Assembly (NCBI RefSeq): GCF_000261365.1
Contig: NZ_AJVC01000003.1
Coordinates: forward strand, 1,302,001 to 1,366,000
Origin: Herbaspirillum sp. GW103
GTDB lineage: Bacteria > Pseudomonadota > Gammaproteobacteria > Burkholderiales > Burkholderiaceae_D
DNA length: 64,000 nt
Reading direction: 5' to 3'
The stretch's first letter is position 1. Every line of letters begins with the position of its first letter. A program made the position numbers and the translations under genes. The notes below the pieces were generated by a model, which saw nothing but the letters and a program-made list of their open reading frames with translations, had not been told where the DNA came from and ran no database searches. This document shows positions 8,738 through 16,899 of the stretch, in pieces.

Positions 8738-10441
8738 TTATGCCGCCCCGGCTGCACCAGCATCCGCCCCCTGGCGGGCACGGTAGAGGCGAATCAGGGC
8801 GTTGGTGGAACTGTCATGGTGCAGAGGTTCGGAGGGATCAAGCAACTCGCGCGCGGTACGCCGGGCCAACTGCTTGCCCAGCTCCACCCCCCACTGGTCG
8901 AAGGAATCGATATTCCAGATCACGCCCTGAGTGAACACGCTGTGTTCATACAAGGCCACCAGCGTGCCGAGGCTATACGGGGTGAGCTTGTCGAGCAGCA
9001 TGCTGTTGCTCGGACGGTTGCCAGGGAAGACGCGATGCGGCGTCAGGGCCTCGGGCCCGCCCTCCTCGCGCACCCGCTGCGCGTTCTTGCCAAAGGCCAG
9101 CGCCTCGCTCTGGGCAAACATGTTGGCCATGAGCAGGGCGTGATGCTGGCCCAGCGCTTCCTGCGGCTGGCACAAGCCGATGAAATCGCAGGGCACCATC
9201 TGCGTACCCTGATGCAGCATCTGGTAGAACGAATGCTGACCGTTGATGCCGTTGTCGCCCCAGTACACGGGCGAGGTCTGGTAATCCACGGCATCACCCT
9301 GCAGGGTGACCTGCTTGCCATTGCTCTCCATGGTCAGTTGCTGCAGGTAGGCTGGCAGGCGCTTGAGATACTGGCTGTAGGGCAGCACTGCCTGACTGGC
9401 CGCACCGAAGAAATTGGTATACCACACCGTGAGCATGCCGAGAATGACCGGCAGATTGGCCTCCAGCGGTGCCGTGCGGAAGTGTTCGTCCATGGCATGA
9501 AAGCCGGCCAGCATCTCGCGGAATTGCGCGGGGCCGATGGCGATCATGGTGGACAGGCCGATGGCACTGGTCATGGAATAGCGTCCGCCGACCCAGTCCC
9601 AGAAGCCGAACATGTTCTGCGGGTCGATGCCAAAGCGGCTGGCCTCTTCGATGTTGGTGGTGACGCCGACGAAATGACGGGCCACGGCGGCGGGCTCGCC
9701 CAATTGCCGGACCAGCCAGTCACGCGCGGCACGCGCATTGGTGGTGGTTTCGAGCGTAGTGAAGGTTTTGGAGCAGACGATGAAGAGCGTCTGCTCGGCG
9801 GGCAGGCTGCGCACGGTCTCCAGCAGCGCGGCCCCATCCACGTCGGAGAGGAAGTGAAGGGACAGGTCCGATTGCGCATAGGGGCGCAAGGCCTCGCAGG
9901 CCATCATCGGGCCGAGGTCGGAGCCGCCGATGCCGATGTTGACCACATGGCGGATGCGACGGCCCGTATGACCGGTCCACTGGCCGCTGCGGACTTGTTG
10001 AGCGAAATTCTCCATACGGGACAGCACCTGCTGCACCTGGGCGATCACCTCCTCGCCCTCCACCATCAGCCGGGTGCTGGCCGGCATGCGCAGGGCCGTA
10101 TGCAGGACCGAGCGCTGCTCGGTGGCGTTGATGCGCTCACCCCGGAACATGGCCTCGATGCGGTCCTGCAGTCCGCACTGGCGGGCCAGGTTCATGAGCA
10201 GGGTCATGGTCTGGCTGGTGACGAGGTTCTTGGAATAGTCGAGGTAGATGCCGGCGGCTTCGGCCACCAGGCTCTCGCCGCGCTTGTCATCGGCGGCGAA
10301 CAGGCGCTCCAGCCGGAAGTGGCGGGCGCTGTATTGATGGTGTTCCTGCAGGGCGATCCAGGCGCTCTTCTCGGTCAGCGACTCGCGCTGGCCATAGGTA
10401 AACAGCGGCAGCTGCAGATCGGCGGCGGGCAGCTTGGTCAT
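8738..10441 (-). CDS. pgi: Glucose-6-phosphate isomerase
   Basis: 567 aa, the usual length. It interconverts glucose-6-phosphate and fructose-6-phosphate in the cytoplasm, linking glycolysis/gluconeogenesis to the glycogen and trehalose genes further right. Diagnostic stretches are [12 protein letters not shown] (phosphosugar-binding SIS domain), [39 protein letters not shown] and [13 protein letters not shown], with the C-terminal [20 protein letters not shown] signature. Start 10441 is chosen because AAGGAG lies 8 bases upstream of the ATG; the frame stays open 71 codons further but without similarity. It appears to be a single-gene unit. Confidence 0.97.
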   Translation of the reverse strand: MTKLPAADLQLPLFTYGQRESLTEKSAWIALQEHHQYSARHFRLERLFAADDKRGESLVAEAAGIYLDYSKNLVTSQTMTLLMNLARQCGLQDRIEAMFRGERINATEQRSVLHTALRMPASTRLMVEGEEVIAQVQQVLSRMENFAQQVRSGQWTGHTGRRIRHVVNIGIGGSDLGPMMACEALRPYAQSDLSLHFLSDVDGAALLETVRSLPAEQTLFIVCSKTFTTLETTTNARAARDWLVRQLGEPAAVARHFVGVTTNIEEASRFGIDPQNMFGFWDWVGGRYSMTSAIGLSTMIAIGPAQFREMLAGFHAMDEHFRTAPLEANLPVILGMLTVWYTNFFGAASQAVLPYSQYLKRLPAYLQQLTMESNGKQVTLQGDAVDYQTSPVYWGDNGINGQHSFYQMLHQGTQMVPCDFIGLCQPQEALGQHHALLMANMFAQSEALAFGKNAQRVREEGGPEALTPHRVFPGNRPSNSMLLDKLTPYSLGTLVALYEHSVFTQGVIWNIDSFDQWGVELGKQLARRTARELLDPSEPLHHDSSTNALIRLYRARQGADAGAAGAA

Positions 10442-10731
10442 GTGCAAACTCCTTGTACAACATGGCGGATCCGGCGGACATGCCGGGCTCGCGTCATGGT
10501 AGTGGGACGCTGCACTGACATGACATCGGACGGCGGGATATTCGCGTGTAGGAAAAGCGGAAAGCGGATCTGACGCTGACCGCACCGGAATGCGCAAAGC
10601 TTCCCGCAAAGCCTTTTTCCTGGCGGCTTCCAGAGATATCAACCAGGTCAGCACTGGTCAGCCAGTTTGCAGAAATTTTCTATAAGCTGCGGTTCACCGG
10701 GTCAATGAAACATCGACGTGAGGAGGCAAGA

Positions 10732-11022
10732 ATGAGAATGCAGCCAGTCGTTATGGCGAGTCGGCAAATCAAGGGGAACAAACCGCCCAAGAGCATGAAG
10801 GTCAACCGCACCTTGACGCAGGCCGAGACACGCGGGGCAAAGCCGACGTTCGTTGTGCCAGTCCCGCAGTCACAGCAGGCAGTGCCCAGGTCAACTACCC
10901 CGTCCAACCCGGCAGCGACGCCCCCTGCCCGCACCCGGCGTCCGGAACAGTGCAATGGTTTCACCATTGATCGGTTTCTCGCGATGGCCGATGCCGCGGC
11001 GAAATATCTGCAGCGTCGCTGA
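10732..11022 (+). CDS. Hypothetical small protein, 96 aa
   Basis: Starts at ATG 10732, five bases after a perfect AGGAGG (10721-10726), which makes translation likely. An in-frame ATG at 10705 lacks such a site. The protein is basic and rich in Pro, Thr and Ser (disordered from about 20 to 75), with a short helical tail (TIDRFLAMADAAAKYLQRR). I recognise no family and see no signal peptide. It precedes two other unknown genes read in the same direction (56 bases to the next) and may be the first gene of the 10.7-13.9 kb unit. Confidence 0.6.
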   Translation: MRMQPVVMASRQIKGNKPPKSMKVNRTLTQAETRGAKPTFVVPVPQSQQAVPRSTTPSNPAATPPARTRRPEQCNGFTIDRFLAMADAAAKYLQRR

Positions 11023-11077
11023 TGAAAAAGCAGTCATCCATGCCGGCCCTAGCGGCAATCAACCACAGGGAGTCATC

Positions 11078-11650
11078 ATGACAGTAGATGCCATTTCACC
11101 AGGTGCGGGCCGAGTGACAGCGACCGGTTTTCCCTCAGCCAGTCGCAACCGGATGGCAGAAGGCGCTACGCCTGCCGCGAGCGACGGCGGGGAACGCGCT
11201 TCGGATTCAACAAGAGTGGAGATTTCGCGAGAAGGACAAATCAAAAGTCGGGAAGGTGGTGCCAATGAATCATTGAGGAAAGAAAGCGTTACCGACTGGT
11301 ACGCCATTCCCGTTTGGTATGCAGACTATCTGCCGGAGAGCGTTCCAGTAGGAACCAGCGCCTTGGAAATGGACAGAATCAACGCCCGCTTCAACATCCT
11401 TTCCGAAGGCGAGCAACAGCAGTATTTCCCGGCGCTCAGCCGGCACTTGGTGGAGATGATGTCGGACTTCGGACTGGAGGATGGCAAACCGGCCTACGAC
11501 GCATTTATCGCCGATCCGGTCTCCAGCAAATTCTTTCGTCAGGAATACGAGCGACGGCTTGCGGCCGATCCTGTGATGATGAAATTGCTTGCAAAGATGG
11601 GAATGGCTCCCAAGCATTCTGATCTCAACGCACCTGCAAACAAGTCATGA
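11078..11650 (+). CDS. Hypothetical protein, 190 aa
   Basis: ATG 11078 follows a CAGGGAG motif. The first 60 or so residues are Ser/Gly/Ala-rich and look disordered, containing TRVEISREGQIKS, a pattern often seen in small unannotated beta-proteobacterial proteins. The remainder (about 70-190) is helical and folded-looking: MDRINARFNILSEGEQQQYFPALSRH style, then YDAFIADPVSSKFFRQEYERR. There is no signal peptide or membrane segment. The stop overlaps the next start (ATGA), so it is co-translated with the secreted protein gene that follows. Function unknown. Confidence 0.65.
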   Translation: MTVDAISPGAGRVTATGFPSASRNRMAEGATPAASDGGERASDSTRVEISREGQIKSREGGANESLRKESVTDWYAIPVWYADYLPESVPVGTSALEMDRINARFNILSEGEQQQYFPALSRHLVEMMSDFGLEDGKPAYDAFIADPVSSKFFRQEYERRLAADPVMMKLLAKMGMAPKHSDLNAPANKS

Positions 11651-12153
11651 AATACCTCCCGTTAATCCAACTGGGCCTGACAGCGATGGCCGCACCTACC
11701 TGCAGCGCACAGGCAGTCATTGCGATCCTCGATGCACTCCGTTCTGATCGAATCGCGGTGCAATTGCTTCAGGACGATGAACTTTCACACATCAAAGGGA
11801 CGGCCCTGCAAAGAATAGAAAACATCGTCTCCCCGAGCGTCACGATGGGCATCAAAGAGCACCAGGTAACTTACAAGAAGTTCGGTAGCTTCGCCGACTA
11901 CGCTTCCTACCGCTATATCGGGTTCAGCTACAGTCCACAGTCCAAGCAGCGAATCAGCCTTAACGGCCAGGCCTACGATACCGTGGGTGACATCTGGCTC
12001 GCCGACCGGTACAGCAACCCTTATGAATGGCGGAGGATGAATGCGGTGGTCATCGAGCGTCATTTGCAAGAGGTGTCCAAGAATGGGACACTTCGTCCGG
12101 ATGGGTTCCGCGACGCTAGCTGGAACCGCCCGATCAAGAGATTTTTCTGGTAG
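11647..12153 (+). CDS. Secreted protein of unknown function with a double-glycine-like motif
   Basis: 168 aa with a probable signal peptide (about 1-21, cut after CSA). Residues 41-52 read LQDDELSHIKGT, which matches the spacing of C39-peptidase leader motifs: Leu at -12, Glu at -8, Leu at -7, Ile at -4 and Gly at -2, with Thr instead of the second Gly at -1. The mature part is Tyr/Ser-rich (YASYRYIGFSYSPQSKQRI) with a basic tail. A broken C39 peptidase gene lies two genes downstream, so it may have been a substrate; this is inference. It overlaps the preceding gene by 4 bases and is 14 bases from the barrel gene, so the four genes look like one operon. Confidence 0.6.
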   Translation: MKYLPLIQLGLTAMAAPTCSAQAVIAILDALRSDRIAVQLLQDDELSHIKGTALQRIENIVSPSVTMGIKEHQVTYKKFGSFADYASYRYIGFSYSPQSKQRISLNGQAYDTVGDIWLADRYSNPYEWRRMNAVVIERHLQEVSKNGTLRPDGFRDASWNRPIKRFFW

Positions 12154-12167
12154 AGCTTCGCCCCATC

Positions 12168-13448
12168 ATGAGGCTCTCTCACAGGCGACGACTGGTGTCG
12201 GGCAAACTGGCAAGTACGTTGCTCATGAGCCTGGCACCGGCCACCCCGGTGCAGGCCGACGCCATCTATACCAAGTCCGGTGACATCCTCTCCGGGCAAC
12301 TGATTTCCTTCCAGGATGGCCTGTGCCTGTTCAAGACGCGGTATGGCGTTCCGATCAGCGTGCAGGCCAATGAGCTGGCCGGACTCAGCACCGATGCGCG
12401 CCATCGCATCACGTTTGCCAGCGGTGACATCGCCAGCGGACGTCTGCTGCACACGTCGGGCGGCAGCACGGTGCTGGAGTCGGACAGTTTTGGCCGGGCC
12501 GAAATTGCCAGCGACAGCATCACCGCAATGACACGTCTTTTCGATGACAAGAAACGGGATGGTGCAGAAAACGTCAAAGCGTCCGAGCCACGGGTCGGCA
12601 GCGACGGCGGTCAACAGGCTCCCATGGATTTCCTCACCGGATCCACGGTCCTGCTGGCACCCGGCAAGCTGGAGCTGGAATGGGCTCTGCAATACAAGCA
12701 GGCTCGCATCAGCCACTCACTGATGGACGTAGGCTACTTCCAGATGTCGGCGCAGAATTCCATGCAGCTGGAATTATCCACCACCATGCGCGTCGGCTTG
12801 AGCCAAGATACAGAAGCCTGGCTGTCGCTGCCTCTGACTCATACCGGTATAGAACAGGTCTCCAGCAACGAATACGTGCGCAGCACAAGCCAGTGGGCCC
12901 TCGGTGACATCAGTGCAGGCTTGCAATACCAGTGGCTGCAGGAAAGTGCGCAATGGCCGGCCGTCTCGCTGACAATGACGTTTTCTGCACCAACCGGCAA
13001 GAAGCGCTACTACCCACCCGAAGAAACCTGGCGCGATCCGCTCAGCAATGGCTCGGGCCACTGGGGCCTTGCTCCCGGCATCGCCTTTGTTCGTAGCAGC
13101 GATCCGGCGATGCTCTTTGGCGGACTCAGCTATCGCTGGTCTTTCGAACGCCGGATCGATGCTTATCGGGTACAGCCTGGGGCAGGTCTGACGGGTTATC
13201 TCGGGCTGGGTTTTGCGCTCAACGACAAACTATCGGTGGGCACACGGGTGTCGTTCTCGCATTATCGCAATCTGCGCGTAGATGGGCAGACCATTGCGGG
13301 CTCGGGAAAAGACCCGCTGGACCTCTCTCTTTCCGCGTCCTACCGTGCCTTCGAACAATGGACGATCTCGCCGCAGGTGAGCTTTGGACTCAATGAAGAA
13401 GCCGGACCGGCCTACGTCAGCCTGCGCATGAACCGACGATTCGAATGA
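12168..13448 (+). CDS. Outer-membrane beta-barrel protein with N-terminal domain (FapF/transporter-like)
   Basis: 426 aa. Signal peptide about 1-30 (cut near VQA-DA). Residues about 33-115 hold two copies of a small beta motif (KSGDILSGQLISFQDG and ASGDIASGRLLHTSGG) similar to N-terminal domains of some outer-membrane proteins. From about 155 to the end, alternating aromatic and polar strands (LELEWALQYKQARI, AWLSLPLTHTGIEQ, DISAGLQYQWLQES, AVSLTMTFSAPTGKK) and a terminal Phe-Glu fit an outer-membrane barrel of the transporter/Fap-secretion type. It is followed by a C39 peptidase-like gene with a 4-base overlap, as barrel and peptidase neighbour each other in functional-amyloid loci. The export role is inferred from this context. 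Confidence 0.6.
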   Translation: MRLSHRRRLVSGKLASTLLMSLAPATPVQADAIYTKSGDILSGQLISFQDGLCLFKTRYGVPISVQANELAGLSTDARHRITFASGDIASGRLLHTSGGSTVLESDSFGRAEIASDSITAMTRLFDDKKRDGAENVKASEPRVGSDGGQQAPMDFLTGSTVLLAPGKLELEWALQYKQARISHSLMDVGYFQMSAQNSMQLELSTTMRVGLSQDTEAWLSLPLTHTGIEQVSSNEYVRSTSQWALGDISAGLQYQWLQESAQWPAVSLTMTFSAPTGKKRYYPPEETWRDPLSNGSGHWGLAPGIAFVRSSDPAMLFGGLSYRWSFERRIDAYRVQPGAGLTGYLGLGFALNDKLSVGTRVSFSHYRNLRVDGQTIAGSGKDPLDLSLSASYRAFEQWTISPQVSFGLNEEAGPAYVSLRMNRRFE

Positions 13449-13949
13449 AACGACGCACCCTGCTTGGGCTTGCGCTGCTATGGCCGATAGCAGCGCCCGG
13501 TGCGGCGCCGGCAAGACTGAGATCGATGCGGCGACTACAGATGCAGGAGATCGAGCGACAGACCCTGGACTATTCTTGCGGTGCTGCCGCACTGGCGATC
13601 CTTCTACGGCTTTACTTCGACCATCCTGTGGAGGAGCAGGACGTACTGGCCGATATCATCACCCGCCTGCCCAAGCCAGAACTGGCTGACCGTATCAAGC
13701 ACGGCTTCTCCATGCTGGACCTGAAGCAAGGACATCATCCAGGGCCGTGTGCGGCTGGCCGATGCCCTGCGGGGCCACATTCGTCTACCCTTGCATGAGC
13801 TCAGCCAGCAATGGTACGGAGAAACCCTGATCGTCGGCCGCGAACACTTCGGTCTGCCCTCTTCACACGCACTGGCCCCGCCTTCCGGCAATACCATACC
13901 CGCCGAACAAGAAACCGTCAGGGCACTGCGTCACCTCCCCCTCAACTGA
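13445..13949 (+). pseudogene. C39-family peptidase (FapD-like), inactivated by internal deletion/frameshift
   Basis: The frame from ATG 13445 has a signal-like N-terminus (MKRRTLLGLALLWPIAAPGA) and the catalytic motif LDYSCGAAALAILLRLYF with Cys45, characteristic of small C39 peptidases. It continues normally to GFSMLDLKQ (near 13728) and then runs out of frame to a stop at 13798. The family C-terminus reappears in another frame from about 13730: GRVRLADALRGHIRLPLHE, then LSQQWYGETLIV, ending at 13949. The part that should lie between them, about 45-50 residues including the catalytic His (usually in an HFVVLRG-like strand), is missing. A deletion that also shifts frame explains this. The peptidase is therefore almost certainly inactive. 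Its end overlaps the convergent treY by 8 bases. Confidence 0.75.
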
Positions 13950-16899
13950 GACCGAGCGTCAGCAATTCCACCGGCAGACTACCCAGGATATCGGCTACGG
14001 CGATGCTGCCGCCGCGTTCCCCATCCGGCATGGCACATTCGCTCAGTTCGCCCTCGCCACTGGTGAGTACGCTGCGCCAGCGGCGCAGCGTACTCCCTGT
14101 GTGGGACAGTGCTTGCGGGAGCGCAATGCGGGTATCCCCCCAAGCCTCGGCAGACACCAGCGGCAAGGCTTCTTCGCGGCGCCCCTCGAAGGACAGCAGA
14201 TGGGCCGCCAGGCGCGTACAGAGCACCACTGTCGCCTGCCAGTCGCTCTCGTCTTCCTGTTGTCCCGGCAGCAGCCGGGCAAAGGCGATCACATGGCGCG
14301 CCAGCTTGCCATGCGTGGCCAGCGGCAGGTAATGGCCGTCAGCGAACAGGTCCGCATGCTCGCGCCGGTACTGCAGCACCGCATGAATCAATTGCTGCTT
14401 GGCGCTGCCGCTCTGCCATTGGCGCAAGGAAACCGGCCGGCTGATGGCATCGGCCAGCCGCCGCTCACGCAGTGCGAAATCCACCGCCCGACGATTGTCC
14501 GGATCGACCATGCTCAGGTCCCACAGCTCACTACCCTGGTAGAAATCGGGCACGCCCGGCGAGGTCAGTTTGAGCATGGTCTGGGACAAGCTGTTGACAG
14601 TCCCCAAGGGCGCCAGGCGACGAACGAAATCCTCCAGCTCGGTGAGGAAAGGATGATGGCGCGGATCCAGCCCCGGATCACACAGCAATGCCCGCGTAAA
14701 GCGCTCGCAGGCCGCCTCGTATTCGCTCTGCGGCACCACCCAGTCGCTGCGGCGCTTGGCTTCGCGCAGGGCCTTGCGCTGCCAGGCGACGACCCGCTCG
14801 GCCAGCTCGCCCAGGGCAATCAGGTCGTCATCGCCGACGCGCATGCCGTCCGGCCAGACGCCCACCAGGGTCTGGTACAGCATGCACTCATCGACCGCAT
14901 CAATGCCGCCTTGCTGGCCTGACGTGGCGGCCACGATGGGCGCGTTAAGCTGGTGCCAGTGGCGCAGCACGGTGGACCACTCCTCGGCGATCTCGGAGAG
15001 GGCCGCCAGACGCATGCGGGCATCCTCGCCGCGCTTGTGGTCGTGCGTCGCGGTGGCCAGGAGACTGCCCGGCATCTGCCGGGCGCGTCGTGCCGCCAGC
15101 TGATGAAAGTGCGAGACCGACATGGCCAGACGGGCCGGTTCGGCCCCTACTTCGTTGCGCGAGAGCAAACGGCCATAGCGATAGAAGGCCGTGTCCTCCA
15201 TCGACTTGGCCGTCAGCGGCGGAGTCAGTTGCTGGAAGCGGGCGATGGCGCGCAGCTGCAAGGCGCGACGATGGGCATGGCGGCTGTCAAGCAGGAGGTC
15301 ACCGCCCAGCCAGCCTTCCACCACGTGCAACGTGGCATGATCGGCTGCATGCAGGGTCGTGGCGGCCTTCTGAGCCGTACTGGCCAGCAGTTCGCGCTGC
15401 TGCGCCGGCATGCCCTGCTCGTTGGCATAGGTGCGGTACACCGGAAAATGCACCAGCAGCTCGGCCACCGCCCGGCGGATGGACATGAGCGTCAGGTCGC
15501 GAGTCTGCGTGGCGCTGCGGGCAAGCTGGTGCAGGCACAGCGTGAGCGCATTGAATTCTGCGGCAAAGTTGCGTGCCAGGAAGCTGCGCCGCGCCTCCTG
15601 CACCATACTCGGGAAATGGCACAGCTCGCCCGGTCCGTGACTTTGCAGTTGATCGGCGGTGGTCGGTATGTCGCCGACGATGTCGCGCCAGAGTTCGTCG
15701 AGTATCGGCTCGCCTTCGCCATCATGGAGGACGGCAGCGCACTGCTCCATGAATTCATAGCCAGTGGTGCCGTCGAGTTGCCAGCCCGCTGGCAGGGTCT
15801 CGTCTCCCGCCAGGATCTTCTCGGCGATCAGATACGGCTCGTGGTCGGGCCGCAGCGCGCGCAGACGCTGGTGCAACTTCAGGCAATAGCGACCCGGGTC
15901 GGTGAGGCCGTCGATATGGTCCAGTCGCAGGCCATCGATGATGCCCTCGGCGTAGAGACGGAAGATCTCGGCGTGCATGGCCTCGAAGACGTCTTCGCGC
16001 TCCACCCGCATGCCCGCCAGTTCGCTCACTTCGAAGAAGCGGCGCCAGTTGATCTCGTCGGCGGCATTGCGCCAGCAGGCCAGACGATAGTGCTGGCGCT
16101 CCAGCAACTGATGCAGGGCACTGCGACCATGCGGCTGGCCCGCCGAAAAAGCGCCGAGCGCGGCATCGATGTCGGCCATGACCTCGGGGTCGGCGGCCAG
16201 CTGGCGCAATTGCTCGCGGGCGGCCGCGGCATGGCCATCCTTGTCCGGATGCGCGGGATCGATGGCGGCGAAGGCCGCGATCACCTCGCCCAGGCGCGTA
16301 CTGCCGGCCGTCTCCAGCACGACGGCATGGTCAGTCGGCGCGAGCGGGAAAATGTGCTCATGGTGTGCCACCTGCAATTGGCCCTGATCGGCGTCCAGAC
16401 GCAGGATCAGTTCGCCCGCTTCCAGCGCTTCGGCATAGGGCTGGCCGAGGAAAGGCAGCAATACCTTGCCATCGAGTGCCGGGTCGGGGCTGTCCCATTG
16501 GATATCGAACCATTCGGCGTGGCGACTGTGGCGGCCCCAGCGCAGGACGTCCTGCCACCAGGCATTGTGATGACCCACCGCCATGTGGTTGGGCACGATG
16601 TCGACCACCAGCCCCATTCCCTGCGCGCGCAGGGAATGGTGCAGTTGCAGCAGTCCGGCCTGGCCGCCCAGTTCGGGATTGATGCGGGTGGGGTCGACCA
16701 CGTCGTAGCCGTGGGTCGAACCGGGGCGCGCCACCAGAATGGGCGAGAGGTAGAGGTGGCTGATGCCCAGGCGGTGGTAATAGTCCACCGTCCGGGCGGC
16801 ATGCTCGAAGCGGAAATCGCGGTGCAACTGCAGCCGTGCCGTGGCGCGCGGGATGCTGCGGCGCGCGGCGCGGTCCGGCGATAAGGAAGGGGCTGCCAT
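13942..16899 (-). CDS. treY: Maltooligosyl trehalose synthase
   Basis: 985 aa GH13 enzyme that isomerises the reducing-end alpha-1,4 bond of maltodextrins to alpha,alpha-1,1, giving maltooligosyl-trehalose for TreZ. Hallmarks are the N-terminal ATARLQLHRDFRFEHAARTV, VDIVPNHMAVG, the nucleophile stretch DGLRLDHIDGLTDPGRY, the acid/base Glu in LIAEKILAGDETLP, EDTAFYRYGRLLSRNEVG and the C-terminal SPGVPDFYQGSELW. Start 16899 is set by a one-base overlap with the malQ stop (TGATG), implying coupled translation. It is last in the glgB-glgX-treZ-malQ-treY unit and converges with the C39 pseudogene. Confidence 0.95.
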   Translation of the reverse strand: MAAPSLSPDRAARRSIPRATARLQLHRDFRFEHAARTVDYYHRLGISHLYLSPILVARPGSTHGYDVVDPTRINPELGGQAGLLQLHHSLRAQGMGLVVDIVPNHMAVGHHNAWWQDVLRWGRHSRHAEWFDIQWDSPDPALDGKVLLPFLGQPYAEALEAGELILRLDADQGQLQVAHHEHIFPLAPTDHAVVLETAGSTRLGEVIAAFAAIDPAHPDKDGHAAAAREQLRQLAADPEVMADIDAALGAFSAGQPHGRSALHQLLERQHYRLACWRNAADEINWRRFFEVSELAGMRVEREDVFEAMHAEIFRLYAEGIIDGLRLDHIDGLTDPGRYCLKLHQRLRALRPDHEPYLIAEKILAGDETLPAGWQLDGTTGYEFMEQCAAVLHDGEGEPILDELWRDIVGDIPTTADQLQSHGPGELCHFPSMVQEARRSFLARNFAAEFNALTLCLHQLARSATQTRDLTLMSIRRAVAELLVHFPVYRTYANEQGMPAQQRELLASTAQKAATTLHAADHATLHVVEGWLGGDLLLDSRHAHRRALQLRAIARFQQLTPPLTAKSMEDTAFYRYGRLLSRNEVGAEPARLAMSVSHFHQLAARRARQMPGSLLATATHDHKRGEDARMRLAALSEIAEEWSTVLRHWHQLNAPIVAATSGQQGGIDAVDECMLYQTLVGVWPDGMRVGDDDLIALGELAERVVAWQRKALREAKRRSDWVVPQSEYEAACERFTRALLCDPGLDPRHHPFLTELEDFVRRLAPLGTVNSLSQTMLKLTSPGVPDFYQGSELWDLSMVDPDNRRAVDFALRERRLADAISRPVSLRQWQSGSAKQQLIHAVLQYRREHADLFADGHYLPLATHGKLARHVIAFARLLPGQQEDESDWQATVVLCTRLAAHLLSFEGRREEALPLVSAEAWGDTRIALPQALSHTGSTLRRWRSVLTSGEGELSECAMPDGERGGSIAVADILGSLPVELLTLGLS

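Noticed and set aside
8618-10573. 651-aa open frame on the plus strand
   Set aside because: Reverse shadow of pgi, with Gly/His/Gln-rich composition.
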